Positions 1 through 12,525 of a DNA stretch of 64,000 nt are shown in pieces. The first letter of the stretch is position 1; every line of letters starts with the position of its first letter. The notes under the pieces are model-generated. The model saw nothing but the letters and a program-made list of their open reading frames with translations, was not told the origin of the DNA and searched no databases. The position numbers were made by a program, and so were the translations under genes. The stretch lies in assembly GCA_013368325.1 (NCBI GenBank), contig JAACJK010000220.1, forward strand, positions 806,001-870,000, read 5' to 3'. This stretch comes from Ephemerocybe angulata. Its lineage: Eukaryota > Basidiomycota > Agaricomycetes > Agaricales > Psathyrellaceae.

Positions 1-143
1 TAGAAGGACGTGCGGCTGATTTCGTGCATGAAGGACTTGCAATACTTGGCACAGTTGCACCACCAGGTTGTGGTCTTCTTGACCGGGTGGAAGTACGATC
101 CGATGACTGTGGGCGCATGGGGGTCTTCCGTGTATCGAGGCAT
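1..143 (-). CDS. Partial N-terminus of a possible transposon-derived zinc-binding protein
   Basis: Reading the minus strand from an ATG at 143 to the window edge gives an open frame of 47 codons starting MPRYTEDPHAPT. It contains a cysteine cluster, WWCNCAKYCKSFMHEISRTSF, best described as C-x-C-x3-C followed by a conserved-looking hydrophilic stretch. Short Cys-rich starts of this kind, followed by T/S and a His, are common at the start of Agaricomycete transposase-like proteins of the Plavaka/KDZ type; that comparison is from memory and is inference. The rest of the gene lies left of the window. A run of GAC codons (poly-Asp, seen as GTC repeats on the plus strand at 152-177) lies just upstream of the ATG. 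It could also be a non-coding coincidence. Confidence 0.35.
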   Translation of the reverse strand, partial: MPRYTEDPHAPTVIGSYFHPVKKTTTWWCNCAKYCKSFMHEISRTSF

Positions 144-1306
144 TGTGCTTGTCGTCGTCGTCGTCGTCGTCGTCGTTGTGTGCGCCAAAACGATGCTTAG
201 GGCCCGGGCTAGCAAATGACTTACCATATGTTGCCATATAGATCTTCAGAATCTCGCGAAAGGATGATATAAACATATATCTATTCCATATAATAGCAAA
301 GAGGGACATGGAACATAGGGTGGTGGTATGAAAGAAAGGAACGAGACGTTGATTCCACGATGCACCGTGATGGACCTGAATCCCATCACGGTTCCGTGAT
401 GGAACACGACCCACCTTGCCTGACCGATGGGGGGTTCTCACTGGGGTTCACCTGTACATTGTTATAGCCACCCTCGAACGTTCGCTGTTGTTGAATTTGG
501 CCCCTTCTGCACGGGCACAAGTGCATTTAGGTCCTCTTCTTAGCACTGTTGACGCGAAAGAACCAGCGATGCAGGTGGAATGTCAAAGAAGGATGTAAAC
601 AATGTGAAGAGCAATACTTGTCGCCGCCGGTGAATGGGATCTGGGAGATGGTCCCCGTAGTTCGGTGAGTTATAAGGTTTGAGATATGCAAAGTGGATCT
701 CGGTTCTGGAAGGGAATCTACTCTCCAAGCGGAGGGACCATGTCGGGGTTTCGACACCCTAGTACCCTTCCGACCGTTGGGGATCTGATACTTTTGCTAC
801 GGAAGGTTCCTACCCCATAACGCCTGTTCATTGGCCAGACGGGGAGGTGGGCAGTAGTCGAAGCCAATGGAATTCTCCCTGGCCCCCATGATCATCGATC
901 GAAGGTTCGAGGGAGTGTGCCCTGGCCAAGGACAAGACTCGAAACACTCTGGATCTAAGGCCTCAAGGCTTTGCGGCATGTCAGTCCGCCGATAGAGTTT
1001 TTGTGAACGGTTAACGGGCTCTTGTCGATCGTCGATTACGGGAGGTCCGTAGTAACTTGTGTGTGATTTTCCTGTACATTGCGCTTCCTGGGATTGCCGT
1101 CTCGGCGGAGGTTGTGTCAGTTTATAAAGTGTCAGACATGCGAATCGGTGAAAGGGCGAGGTACTTAGTGGAGTCAACTGTATTGTGGCGACGTCGGAGC
1201 CGGCGCAAGAGGTCAATGTTGAGATGTGATCGGTAAACAAACGCAAACTCGCTCTTGAACACGAACGGTCATTACGCACACTCGTTCTAGCACACAGTTC
1301 AGCACG
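144..1306. other. Region without a supported gene
   Basis: No open frame here joins by plausible introns into a recognisable protein. A GTC/GTT run lies near 152-177. Around 366-405 the word CCGTGATGG or its complement occurs three times in alternating orientation, a small imperfect inverted repeat. A 160-codon open frame on the minus strand (797-1279) has no recognisable domain. The last part must hold the LUC7 promoter. Confidence 0.5.
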
Positions 1307-2651
1307 ATGGGTCGGTTAGCGGAAATGCAGCGCAAGCTCTTGGAGGTGTGTATTTATCCCTGTGTCTGGACGAGGACTTACACCTGCTCCGCTAGCAAAT
1401 GATGGGCCCCGAGGCCATGGGTGTCGCAAACGCCAACCTGCATTGGTCCGACGAGAAAGTGTGCAGAAACTTTCTCTGTGGGACATGTCCCCATTCGCTC
1501 TTCACCAACACCGTGCGTTGCCTTTCATTTCGCTTGAGCTCCTGCCGCTGACCTTGCCTTGCTTGGGCATACAGAAAATGGATCTCGGTGCCTGCCCGAA
1601 ATCTCACACTGAGCGCCTAAAGACAGAGTTCCTTGCCGCGAGGGAGGCGGAGCCCAACAACCCCATCTTCCAACGTTTCCAGATGGAGTATGAGTCAAAT
1701 ATCTTTGCCTTTGTGGACGAGTGCGACAGAAGGATTCGAGCCGCGCATCGTCGTCTTGAAAAGACCCCGGAGGAGAACGCGAAGACGACCAACTTGGTGG
1801 GTGACGTTTGCAGGAATGTTGCATGCGCGTCGCGGGCTTACAATACGTTTCTTCTTTTGCTGCGTAGATGCGTGAAATTGCGGAAATCGAGCTCGCTATC
1901 CAGGGTGGAACGGAGAAGATTGAGCAGCTCGGTGCGTAGGCTTCATAAGCGACGTTTCGTCTGAGTTTTTGACGTTGTGGGCCCTTCAGGTGAACAAGGA
2001 CAAGTAGACGAGTCGTTGCGCGAAATGGCCGCGATCGAAGCCTTGAAGAGCGAGAAGGCCGACAAAGAGGTGTGTATTTCAGTTTAGCTCTTATAGGTGT
2101 GATCAGTCACTCACCTCGGTATAAATGGGGCGTTTTAGAGGGAACTGCAGCAGCTGACAGACACCTCCGGAGCTTCAGGCCACCAAAAGCTTCGTGTTTG
2201 CGATGTCTGTGGCGCATATTTATCTGTGCTCGATTCGGATCGTCGGTTGGCCGATCACTTTGGTGGAAAGGTATTGGATCTTAGCAACCGATATACTTGT
2301 CTTCCGAACCGAAAGCTGACCGTCCTCTTATAGATGCATCTAGGCTATCACGAACTTCGCAACATGCTGAACAAGTTCAAGGAGGAACGTGAGAAGCGCA
2401 AGTCAACACAACCAGCTTCTGGAGGGCCCCCGGGTTCTTCTGCGTCTGGACCTCCTGGACGGGCTGGAGATCGTCCGAGAGACGACTACCGCGACCGTGG
2501 AGGATATGAAAGACATGGGTCCTCGTCGCGATCTTACGAGTGGGTCGTGTCTATCTCGTGCTATCCTCGTGTTGCTAACCATTGCCCGGTCTCCTTCAGT
2601 GATAGGCGGAGGGACAGAGAGCGCTCAAGAAGCCCTAGACGAAGATTCTGA
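1307..2651 (+). CDS. LUC7: LUC7-like U1 snRNP splicing factor
   Basis: LUC7 proteins are part of U1 snRNP and help choose 5' splice sites in the nucleus. The first exon is short (1307-1345, MGRLAEMQRKLLE) and ends at a GTGTGT donor; exon 2 starts at 1396 with QMMGPEAMG. The CCCH zinc finger is split by an intron: VCRNFLCGTCPHSLFTNT joins KMDLGACPKSH. A coiled segment with MREIAEIELAIQGG follows, then the second, C2H2-type finger VCDVCGAYL..DRRLADHFGGK joined to MHLGYHELRNML. The tail is Gly/Pro/Arg-rich and ends in an SR-like DRERSRSPRRRF before TGA, as usual for the family. At least six introns are needed. The order and spacing of both fingers match LUC7, so the call is firm; single exon edges could be off by a few bases. 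Confidence 0.93.
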
Positions 2652-3610
2652 TCGTGATGCATCGTGCGTGATTTGTCTGGATCAAAGGCAGAGTGCATGT
2701 GTCGTTTCTAAAACCAGATGCTACAGGCCACGAACTCGGCCATCTAGCTTTGTTGGGAAGCAGACTCGAGGTTGGACTCTTGACTCTAGATGTATTAAAC
2801 CGTCGTATCTGGCCACCCCAATGTACAGGGGCTGGTGTGTATATGGAAATGGCACTAGCTGCAACGCGAACGATGCGGCCCTGAACTGCAACGAGAAGAG
2901 GGAGGTGGTCAGCTGGTATTTGGCGCGTTATGCTACCGATGTCACAGAGATCCGGATGGATAGGTAGGTGCAGGGGCGACTACTATGTATTTAGCTTTAG
3001 CAGGGAAGCTGTGTTGGGCGAGAAGAGGAGATGGCTCGGACGTCATGGAACTCGCGAAGACAGCCAATCTCGATGGCCGGGTAAAGTGAGATCACTGCGC
3101 GGAGGTGGCCCAGGACTGGGGACCACATGCCAGAGCCAGGAACCTAAAAGGATGGAACGAATATATCTCGGAAATATTTTATTTTCTGGGTCACGGTGTG
3201 ACGCCTGATTCTGAGGGTCACGGGAGTGTCACAATATATCGACGGGCTCGTTCACGGAATGGGAACGGAGCTTGGGCCTTGCTTCGACTATAACAATCGT
3301 TTCGCCGCCGTTGAGGTCCCGTTGAGCGGCGCGAAGTCGACTCCCGCTGCCAGGGTCCGTCCAAATATTCCTCGCACGAACGCAGAGTCCTAAATCGCCT
3401 TTCATCCAGAAGCGACTTTTTACCCGGCGAGCCATCTCTTAGTCCCTGGTGCCAGGCGCTGCAACGGCGACTGTGTCCTGCGCGACCCCCTGCGGCAGAG
3501 AACCCTGTACAAACACACGTACACCCTGCATCGATCGTGTCTGATCACGGACGAGCTTTGCTATTTATTCCGTCCAGGCCACACTGAGCCGGGGCATACC
3601 TTCTCTCCCA
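2652..3610. other. Region without a supported gene (LUC7 3' end and next promoter)
   Basis: Open frames here are extensions of unspliced LUC7 frames or short random ones. No domain is recognisable. The segment before 3611 is C/T- and CpG-rich, as expected for the leader of the next gene. Confidence 0.5.
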
Positions 3611-6600
3611 ATGGCCTCAGACGCTGCCGCTGCGTTTGAACAGGACATGCAAGATGTCTCCGTCGGAATCATGGACGCCGCTGCCATGATGCCAGACATG
3701 GTTCCCAGCTTCCCTCCAGGCCTCCCCGTCCTCTTCCCACCTCCGCTGCTCACCACCGACCCGGCCTACCTCGTCAAGGCAGAGCAGACCGACGACCTCT
3801 CGCTCCAGATGCAGCTGCTCCCGGACCACCCCTCGCTCGGCTTCATGAACGTGCAGATCGAGAGCTCCCCCATGGAGTCGGTAGAAGCGTCCGCCTCGCT
3901 CGAGACCATGGTCGCGAACTATCGCGCAGGAGTCGAGGCAGCCAACGCAGCGGCCGCCGCTTCCTTCTCGCTGCCACCGCAACTCGACACCCCTATGGCA
4001 ATTGAGGTGCCGCCATCAACCTTATCTACGCCCTCGCCCCCTCTTCCCGGGTTGGCAGTCGCTCAGCCGTTGGCAGCGACGCTTCAGACCCCTTCACCTC
4101 CCTTCAGTGTCGTTTCGTCGTCTCTGGAAGCAGCCCTCATCCCCACCGTTCCACTCACCAGCCCTCCGCGGAGTACCGCATCCGTCTCCCCTGTACTAGC
4201 AGCAGCAGCAAGCTCACATTCACCTCCCTCAATACCAACACCGTACGCAAGCTCGTCTTCCCAATCCCCAACATCAACCACCCTCGCTTCGCAACACCCC
4301 CTCATTCATCTTCCCCCGGCAGAAGCCGAGCAAATTGTAATAAAAGACGAGATCCCTATTGCTAAACAAAAGAAGGAGGTAGCTAGCTTGCTCAACGCGT
4401 GAGTCTTGATTGTCGATCACTTCCCTAGCTCCCTTAACAGCCTTTTGTCTAGTCTTGCCAATGACTTCGCCATTACGAGCCACGCCGTTCTTGCAACAGA
4501 GTCGGAAGAACTTTCCGATGAGATCAAATCGCGGATTGCGGCCTTGTCCCGGATGGCAGCTCAGTTGAGCATATCAAGCAACGAAACCTCCCCACCACCT
4601 CCCGCCGTACCACCAACACCCCCAGCATCAGTTCCGGTCGCTGCTGATCTCCATGGCGGTTACCCGTTGCCTACTATCGCTCCCTTCGACCCACATGCAT
4701 TAGCATCAGACCAGTCGCGCAAACGTGGGCCATGTGAATTGGACGAGCATCGATCAGTAAAGGCCATGAAGAGGGAGCCTCAGGACCAGGTCCTTCCGAT
4801 TGGGGCAGAATCGTTGCCGCTAGACGCCCCTTCAGCATTCCCCGCAACTTCGGCCATCCCATCATCCGCGCTTCCGTCCATATCAAGACCTGCATCGCCA
4901 CCCGCGTCCTTTGCTGCTGCTGTCGCGCAGTACGCCCTCGTTCCTCCCCAACTCCTCCCTCCCGCTCCTCCTATACCTCCATCATCAATCCCGATCCCTC
5001 CGCTCCGGCTGAATACCCCGCTTCCTACGATCAATCCGACTTTGCCGTTGGCTGCGCCTTCTGTGTACACTAATGGGCGAGCAGCATGGGGCGATGGTAA
5101 TGTTACCCAAACTCGTCACCACCATTCCCTGTCTGCCGGCGCGATCCTAAATCCCATGCAGGTATGTCTCCATTTTCTTTATCGATTGTCCGTTTTGTAT
5201 ATTGACATGCCTCTCTTCCCCCGAATACAGGTTCCGACGGTCCCTGTTGCTAGCACTGGCATTGTCAATGTTTCCGGTCCACCAACCCCTATCACTACTA
5301 ATCCCCCTCTGGTCCGAACCAACCGTTCAGGATCTGTGAGCAGTCTCCAATACGACTCACAGGGTTACTTCTTCAACGAGAAGGAACCCACGGAGGTACC
5401 GATATCTGGCACTCGGAGCGCGAGAGGATCAATCTCGCTGGGCACCGGCTGGTATTTTGGTGGCGACAATAATTCTTCGCCGACAAATACCTCCGAGGAG
5501 CCGTGCACGACGAGAAACAGCCCAAGCGACGATGACGATGACGATTCAAGCTCGGAGTCTGATGATGATGAGAACATGGCGGGCAGGAGTTCAACGCATT
5601 TGGTATGTATTTCCTTTTGCTTTGATTATTTACTCGCGTCTGATGTGACCATCTTTTCGTATGCCTTTTCTAGCCTCTCACGGAAGGATCTTCGTCATCG
5701 TCAGCTGGAGCAGATGTTCCTGCGGAATATCGGGCTGAGGTTGACAGAGTGTTCTTTGAATACCTGAACAAGATTTGCTCCAACTGTGCGTTTGCTTTGA
5801 CTGTGCTTTGCTCCACTTTTTGATGGCATTATCCTATAGTGGACGCGAGGGATAGTAAGGGGGACCAGATACACCAAACGTTGATGGCTAAGAAGATGCA
5901 ACGTCTGGACGAGTCGCCCGACTTCCGACCTTTCAAGTTCCGTATCCTGGCCTTCACAACTGCGTTTTTGGAAGAGGTTGGCGTCCCCGTTTTGTGATTG
6001 ATAGAATATGATCACTGACCATTCGCAGCTAGCAAGACAAGGCTATACTGAGGACAAGATTCCGATGAAGAAGGTATGGCTTTCACCTTTCTGTTGCGAT
6101 GAAAGCGTCATCTCATGCCATGACGCACCGAAATGATCTCAGATTCGAAATTACCTTTGGCGTCAACCCCACATCCTCCGCTTTAACGAGGATGGTAAGA
6201 AGGCAAAATCGAAAGGCAATCACATCTGGAACGTGGAGGCGAGGAAGCTGGGCGATGGGAAGTGGGAGTTCCGGCCCTTCCATCGTAAGCTCTCTGGCAC
6301 GCCACCGAGCGTTGCCTATGTTGGCTTGCGATGGACCTGGGCGCCTCGAGTTTGGGACCCACAAAATGCCTTCGAAAAGGTCCCTGTCCAGTACAGCTCA
6401 CCAAACCTTCCACCCTGGCTTTCGTGGAAGGGGGACATCCTTTCGGGCGTGCCCACTCCAGATGCGGAACCCTGTCAGGTGACAGTCGTGGCGCAGGTAT
6501 GGATCACTAGTTTGTTTTAAATGTGAGTCAGGTGTCTAACGGTCGATTTAGTTTGTTCTTGAGGGTGTGGAAGGACAGGTATCGCGGACGTTTAGCATTG

Positions 6601-7373
6601 CGATCTCACCCGTGGGCGGGAATGATGGCCAGTTCCCCCGCTCTCGCCGTCCGTCGGGTTCGGGCGAAGCCCCGCGGCGAAGCGCAAGTGACTCAGCGCT
6701 GTCGATGATTCCACAAAGGTGCGCCATATCTTGAATGTGCATTCAACAGCGACTGACAACGCTCGTTGCGCACAGGGCAAAAGGTGCTCGCGTGGCCCCG
6801 CCTCCTGTAGTCCCTATCCCAGGCGAGACTAGCTCAAGTCGTGTTATTCGTGTACTACAAAACGTTGCACAACGAGTCACGGACGAGGCGGAGCACCAGA
6901 TAGTCGACCCATCCACCATTCCGAAAACCGACTCGCTTCAGGATATCGTCATGCAGAAACATGTCCTCGACCAGACTGTTGAGGCCATGGACATGGAGCT
7001 TTCGGGGCAAGGTCATTCGGCGTCGAAGAGGCTCGTTATCGCTGCGCAGCAAGTCGTTATCCAGGCCGCTGCCAACGTTATCGCAGACCGGAACGTCTCT
7101 ATTGGCCGCGCGCCCGTCGTTCCGAACAAAAGCACCGCCGTGCAGAGGGTGTCGGTGAGTGAGCTGAGCGACGCGACCCATGATGCCATCGCTGCGGCGG
7201 TGAAAACCAATGGTCCACGCTCGACTGAGGTCGATATCATCGTTACAGCTGCGTCGATTCTCAAAGCGAAGGCTCCCGCCGCCGACGCCGTTGTGACGGC
7301 TGCAGTTCCTCCAAGGACTATACCTTCGATGAACTTTGCCTCCAATCTATCCACCCTCCCCGAACTTCCGTGA
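3611..7373 (+). CDS. Large fungal protein of unknown function with an Ig/cadherin-like segment
   Basis: I do not recognise a named family. The ATG at 3611 opens a long low-complexity N-terminal half rich in Pro, Ser and Ala (3611-5170), with an acidic run SDDDDDDSSSESDDDEN near 5525-5575. The conserved-looking part starts after an intron near 5600: AEYRAEVDRVFFEYLNKICSN, then RLDESPDFRPFKFRILAF, then RQGYTEDKIPMKKIRNYLWRQ. It is followed by WNVEARKL..GKWEFRPFHRK and LPPWLSWKGDILSGVPTPDAEP, a pattern resembling the putative Ig/cadherin-like (CADG) repeat, in which a W-L-S-W turn precedes a G-x-P strand. The Ala/Val-rich C-terminus (6780-7373) looks helical. There are about eight introns. No signal peptide or membrane segment is visible, so a nuclear or cytosolic role is more likely; this is inference. 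Confidence 0.8.
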
Positions 7374-7677
7374 CATATCTATGGACACGCACCCCACTGA
7401 TTCGTTTGGGCCCATCTATATTTTCTCTTTTCTCTAGGATTTCTGTAGTGTACTATGGTTTGCGTGTCGTGCGCGAGGTGCAGGACTAGCGTGTATTTCG
7501 GTTTACCGGTTTGATTCGGCTTTTCAGGTTGTGTCGGGGATGACATTACGGTTAAATAGGGTTGTCTCAATGTCGTTTCGTTTCTTTGCCATGGGCCCTT
7601 CAGGCCTTCCTTCCTCCAATCACTTTTCAATCTCAAGCATTTTTCTCATATATATCTCGACAATCTGTAACAATCTA
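7374..7677. other. Shared 3' region between convergent genes
   Basis: These 304 bases separate the stop codons of the 3611-7373 gene (plus) and the USP48-like gene (minus). No gene is visible; the region is T-rich towards its right end, fitting two overlapping 3' UTRs. Confidence 0.6.
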
Positions 7678-10600
7678 CTACTCCTCGAAAATTGTATCAC
7701 ATATCGCACAGGAATAGGCGTCGGAGGCGTTAGCGAAGGTGCACGCCTTGCAGGGCTTTTCGACCACCATCAACATAGGGTCGGGGCTGGCCGTTCGGGA
7801 GCTGGGCATCGACGAATCCGTGGGTATACCCCCTCCTCCTCCCCTCCATCCCAGCACTGTTCCGTTGAATCCCTGGCCCTCTTCTCTGGGTTTGGAACGG
7901 CGGGGCTCTTCCGTGTCGGACGCGTCGATGTCGATCTCCTCCGTTATTTGGTGCAGTTCTAAAACGTCGTTAGCGAGAATGTCCAGGGATTCGGCTGTGG
8001 CCTCGTTGTCCTCAAGCTCCGTGCCATGGAGGACTAGTTTCTGACATATCGTCGGTATTTCGAACAGCTCGGAGATCTAATGGAATGACAAGGGAGGGTT
8101 TTGTTGGTTTCATGGTTAGCGCTCTTTGCTATTTATCACACACGGGATCGCTGAAGAGCGCTGCGGGCTCACCATTATCTTCATATCTTTGACGGACGTG
8201 TTCTTTTGGACAGTAATCTTTCGCCGATCTCCCTGCTTTTTGCGAAGCCGATTTGACTGCCGGGACCCATTGGCTCGTATAGCTTTGGTAGCTACTTCGC
8301 TTCCACCGCCCGGGCCTAATTGTACCACGACATCGGTAACCTCCCATTGTTTCTGCCTGTGACGAAAATATATCTGTTAAGCAATGGGAAAGCTGCAAGT
8401 ATAGGAATTTGGAATGCCACCTTTTTATCCGGCACTCCGGACATATAGGAATTTCCGTCTGGTAGGTGCTCTCTGAGGTCTTCTCAACGGCTATGAGCGG
8501 GCCTGATGGATAGCTAAGGTGATGTGTCATTTATGAGGTTGTAGAAGGATGGAATGCTTACAAGGAGGTAAGCTGGTCCCATTCATCTCGGCGAATCAGG
8601 GTAATTGCTGAATCAATTTCTTCAGGGCAATTCGGGTCGCACAGGAGCATAGAATGTGGGTCACACAGAAATTGTGAAGTGTCCACAGCTTCAGGGCGAG
8701 GCTGCGACGTGGGGCTGTCAGCCCACCTCTTCCAGCTCTTGTAGAATTTGCTGGGTATAATCGCGCATGAATTCGAAGCATTGGCTGCGGAGAAAAAAGT
8801 ATATGTCATGCTGTTCATATGTTTCATTTTGGACTGGAATTCGAGGTATCAGCAATGGGGCTATCAGATGTAGCAAACCTATTAAGTGTGATACCTTTTC
8901 TTCTTCGGCCTTTTTGCGCAGTTCTCGCTTGTCTTCTTTAGACATACTAGCCATTGCCTCACAAACTGCGCATGTCTCTACTTCTGTGGACGGCGGTTGC
9001 CAGGCGGGGAATAGAGACGTCAAGAGGACCTTCGCCTACCGGCATTCATCAGTGGCGGCGAATAAAGATGCTGGACGGGTTCGTGCAGTACCTCTTTGGA
9101 TATCTTCTTCCGATGGGACGGGCTGGGGGTCAAACCGCCGTGTTCGCATACGACGTCGCCGCAGAAATTCGGAGCATCAGGAGGAGGATCTTCCTCGGAA
9201 TGTGTGTGCATGCGGGGTTTGCTAAGCTTCCAATCTGAACATCCGTAAGTTTCGTGACAAGAGATAGAGGAATACTTCGGGTATCACCTTTCAGCCACTG
9301 CTTGGAAATCCAGAAACCGGTATCTTCGTCCTGAATTGTTTCCAGTTGTTCAAACTCCTTGACATGAAGGCTATGTTGAGATTCGTAAAGACGTTCTGAA
9401 TGTGTAAGCGATGAGCGACTTCATTCATTCAACACAGGTCTCGACCTATTACCTTTAAACTCTGTTGCAACGCATATGTCGCAGACGTCGAAAATCGTCA
9501 AGACAGGTTCAAACTCCCAAGAGGTGTCTTCGACAATCGCCTGATACACAGCCTATGAGGCCCCCGGGTCAAATACAGCGGAAAGAGAGTGACAAGAGCA
9601 CTGACTCTAGGGACAACCTTCATGTTGCCTGCCTTGCCAGGGTCCAGTTTGTTGTGTTCGCAAAGTATGTCTGCATTGGATATCGACTGCACTGGCCCGG
9701 CCTCGGCAGGTGACGCATCATCCGGGCGCGGGGTAACGTTTGCGTACCATCCTTCTGATAACCAGTCCCTTAGTCCCTGTTCACTGAGAACAACCGAATC
9801 CTGTTTCGGGAAGGTAGACAGTTAGGACAGATATCATGAGCAAGAAAGGCATGTTTACCTCGCCAAGGTCGGGCGCATTCCAGGCTCGGTATATATCCTG
9901 AACTTTCCGAAGTCGGCTGTAGAAATTATGTTTAATTGAGTCGTTCCTACAGTAGTAGTGTAAGTTCAGGAAAGTGCTTTGCTCAGAGAGAGGTAGCTTA
10001 CCGCCGTTCGTATTCCTCGCAACTCTTTTCGTGTTCTTCGTTTAGGCTATTTATAACTTCAATGGCGGGGGCGGGGGGCTCGCGCACGGCGCAGTCATTG
10101 TCGTGGCCTTTCCTTGCATATACAAGCATGTATGCATCCTTCGATGATATTACGCTACCGTATCTGGTCAGATGGCACTCGGAGTGAATACAGATACGCA
10201 TACGGGGTCTCGGAAGTAGCCTGTGACGTCTCTTGCGTCGGTAAGGATCTGGGCGTGCAATGTCAACATACAATCTGGGTTTTGGGTGAAACGTCTGACT
10301 TACTCATCACCACTATCTTCGATACGGCGCCTCTTCTTGGGCCTTCCTTTGGCACTTTCACCATCTGTGTCATCCTCAATCGAATCGATAATCGATAATA
10401 CGTCTTACCGTTTCTCCTTCGCTGTTTCAGCATTGCTCTCTTTCGTACCCTTTGGTTTGTCGACTATGGATGCAATGCTGGTGACGGATTCGTCGTTAAA
10501 CTGGAACCACGATGCCAATCTAATTCCATTGGTCCGGTCAGCAGACGCGCAAGTCATATTGCGAACACACTCACTCAGCGTCATATACCTGTGCCTCATA

Positions 10601-12300
10601 ATGACCGTGGTAGGCACTGCTCCCTTTGTGGAGAAGTATTCCACGCAGTTCATACACATTATCCTCGCTCCGGGGCCGGTCCTCAACCTCGGGGACGTTT
10701 GGGTCCTGCTTGCCACCGAGAAATTGGTTCATGTCGAGAACTGTTGGAAAACTAATGGCATGCTTCTGCTTCTTGCGCTCCATCGTCTGTAAGTTGTATA
10801 CGAATCGCAGCAGAGAGATATGAAGAACTGGAGGTAGTTGGCGGAGTTCCGTGTAACGCGTTGCATCTTGTAGGCAGTTGCATTGTGGGCAATGATACCT
10901 GATGAAGATGAGGCGCTGAGAGAACGATATGTGCTCACTTGACTGACCTATTATCCCCGGACAGTACCTCAGGTTCGAGAGAGGCCGAGATACGCTCTTC
11001 CAGCCTAGAGGGCCCCTAATATGGCGGTGTTCATATGAAATTGAGAGGGTCTTACTGGGAAAGAGATACTCACATCAAAATTTACTTCTACCTCCAAGAA
11101 GTCGGAATTTCGTTCCGATTTATATTGGCAAGCGTGACAGAAGGTCCCGTAGACCTGACTTCCTTGAAACTAGATATTCCTTAGGACGATTGTCGCAAGG
11201 AAGAGACAATTAGGGACGTACCTGAGATTCAATGAGCATCCTCACCGCAGGGTCAGACTGCTTTTTAAATTCGGCATCCAGGTGCGACATGAATAATTTC
11301 GAAAATCTGAGGAACAGGCGTAAGAAAACATCGAAACTGCGGTGTGGAGGCATACTCTTGAGCATCCTGTTGTTCCGAGGTTCGCAGCTGTAGACTCTCC
11401 ACGAGGTGTGATGGATTAAACACGCTCTCTTTACTCTCCTGCAATGCGGCGAAGGTAACCTGCAGCTGAAAGATAGGAGAATCCTGATAAACCATGAACA
11501 ACGGAAACTCGGAGATCGTGACGGTATGATATTTGCCTTGAAACGGTCCTGATTATCTTCAGGTGGCTGGCATTGGTACACACCATTCCGGAACGCTATA
11601 TCACGAAACCAGACCTGGAAGGTAGCTCCATTGGTTAGTCTGAATTTATAAGCTTGAGAGACTACATGCCTGCAACGAGGAATTGGCATAGCATGTTGCG
11701 CCAAGATTCTAATCTCGCCAGGTCAACCGCGAGTTCTGGGAGTTGTAACAAGAAAACATGCCTTCAACCCAACAGGTAGCTCTGGTTCCCGCGATGATAG
11801 GTGCGGATCGTCATCCGAGTTCCTCATTTTCTTGAATTTGCTTTTCACTTTGGCTACATAGGATGAATACGATTGCCCTCTCGTTATCCCAAGGCACCTA
11901 TGCACCCACCTGGGTTTTCCCAGATATCTTGGCCCATATAATTTAGGCAGCGGGGGTTACTCTTGCAGTTCTTTTTCGAGCAAACCGGAGTGGAGTCTTC
12001 ATCATCGGAGACGATGATGACCTCCTCATCCTCCGCGTTCTCTTGTGCGGTTTCGGTGGCATTTCCGCTCAAGGTGAACGTGTTCGGGCAAGCCACATAA
12101 CCACTCCTTGGTGAGAAACCGCAGGCAATGAGCTGGTGCTCCAAGGTTATGTCGTCTGGCTTGGAAACCTCTGTTCCAACCCAGGACCATTGGCCTTGGC
12201 CGCTTGTCGGCAACGTGAATCGTTTGAGAAATTGTTCTCCAGAAGTTGCTCCTTTCGTTGCGGAAGTCGCAAGCCTTCGTCGCTTAGGGCCTGAGGTCAT
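7678..12300 (-). CDS. USP48-like ubiquitin carboxyl-terminal hydrolase
   Basis: A deubiquitinating cysteine protease of the USP family, closest in layout to USP48. From the ATG at 12300 the N-terminus ends in CKSNPRCLNYMGQDIWEN, the segment that precedes the catalytic core in USP48. The Cys box NLGATCYANSSLQ/VWFRD (near 11700-11600) holds the nucleophile; the His box YELRGILLHKG..YHGHYEAQVYDAE (near 10640-10570) holds the catalytic His, followed by WFQFNDESV. A long C-terminal part carries DUSP-like segments, a ubiquitin-like stretch (ISELFEIPTI.QKLVLHGTEL, near 8050) and finally a RanBP2-type zinc finger, CKACTF..SCAICDTIF, just before the stop at 7678. More than ten introns are needed. The intron inside the Cys box (11615-11669) has a GC donor. 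USP48 acts in the nucleus in animals; location here is inference. Confidence 0.92.
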
Positions 12301-12525
12301 TGACGCGTATATGTCCCGTCAATGAAAGGTTGGTAGGTCGACTTGCTGGCAATTACTTGCCAGAGACCAGGAGGGTGGTGAGGGTCTGGTGAGGGTGCTG
12401 TCCAAGCGCTTATCCTTGTCCGGGCCGCGTCACATAATGACCAGTTTACTCCATTCGTCGCGATTCGTGACTGCGAGGATTGATGCGAAGCCCTTTGGAA
12501 CAGCACAGTCACGACCTCAACACCC
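12301..12525. promoter_or_regulatory. Bidirectional intergenic region between USP48-like gene and GAA1
   Basis: Two divergent start codons lie 225 bases apart, so both promoters must be here or overlap the first exons. I see no clear TATA box. The call rests on gene arrangement only. Confidence 0.35.

Noticed and set aside
10..219. Plus-strand frame with a run of valines
   Set aside because: It is produced by the GTC repeat; the opposite strand reads as a more protein-like Cys-containing start.
797..1279. 160-codon minus-strand open frame
   Set aside because: No domain, no conserved-looking motif and no splice partners; probably chance in the LUC7 upstream region.
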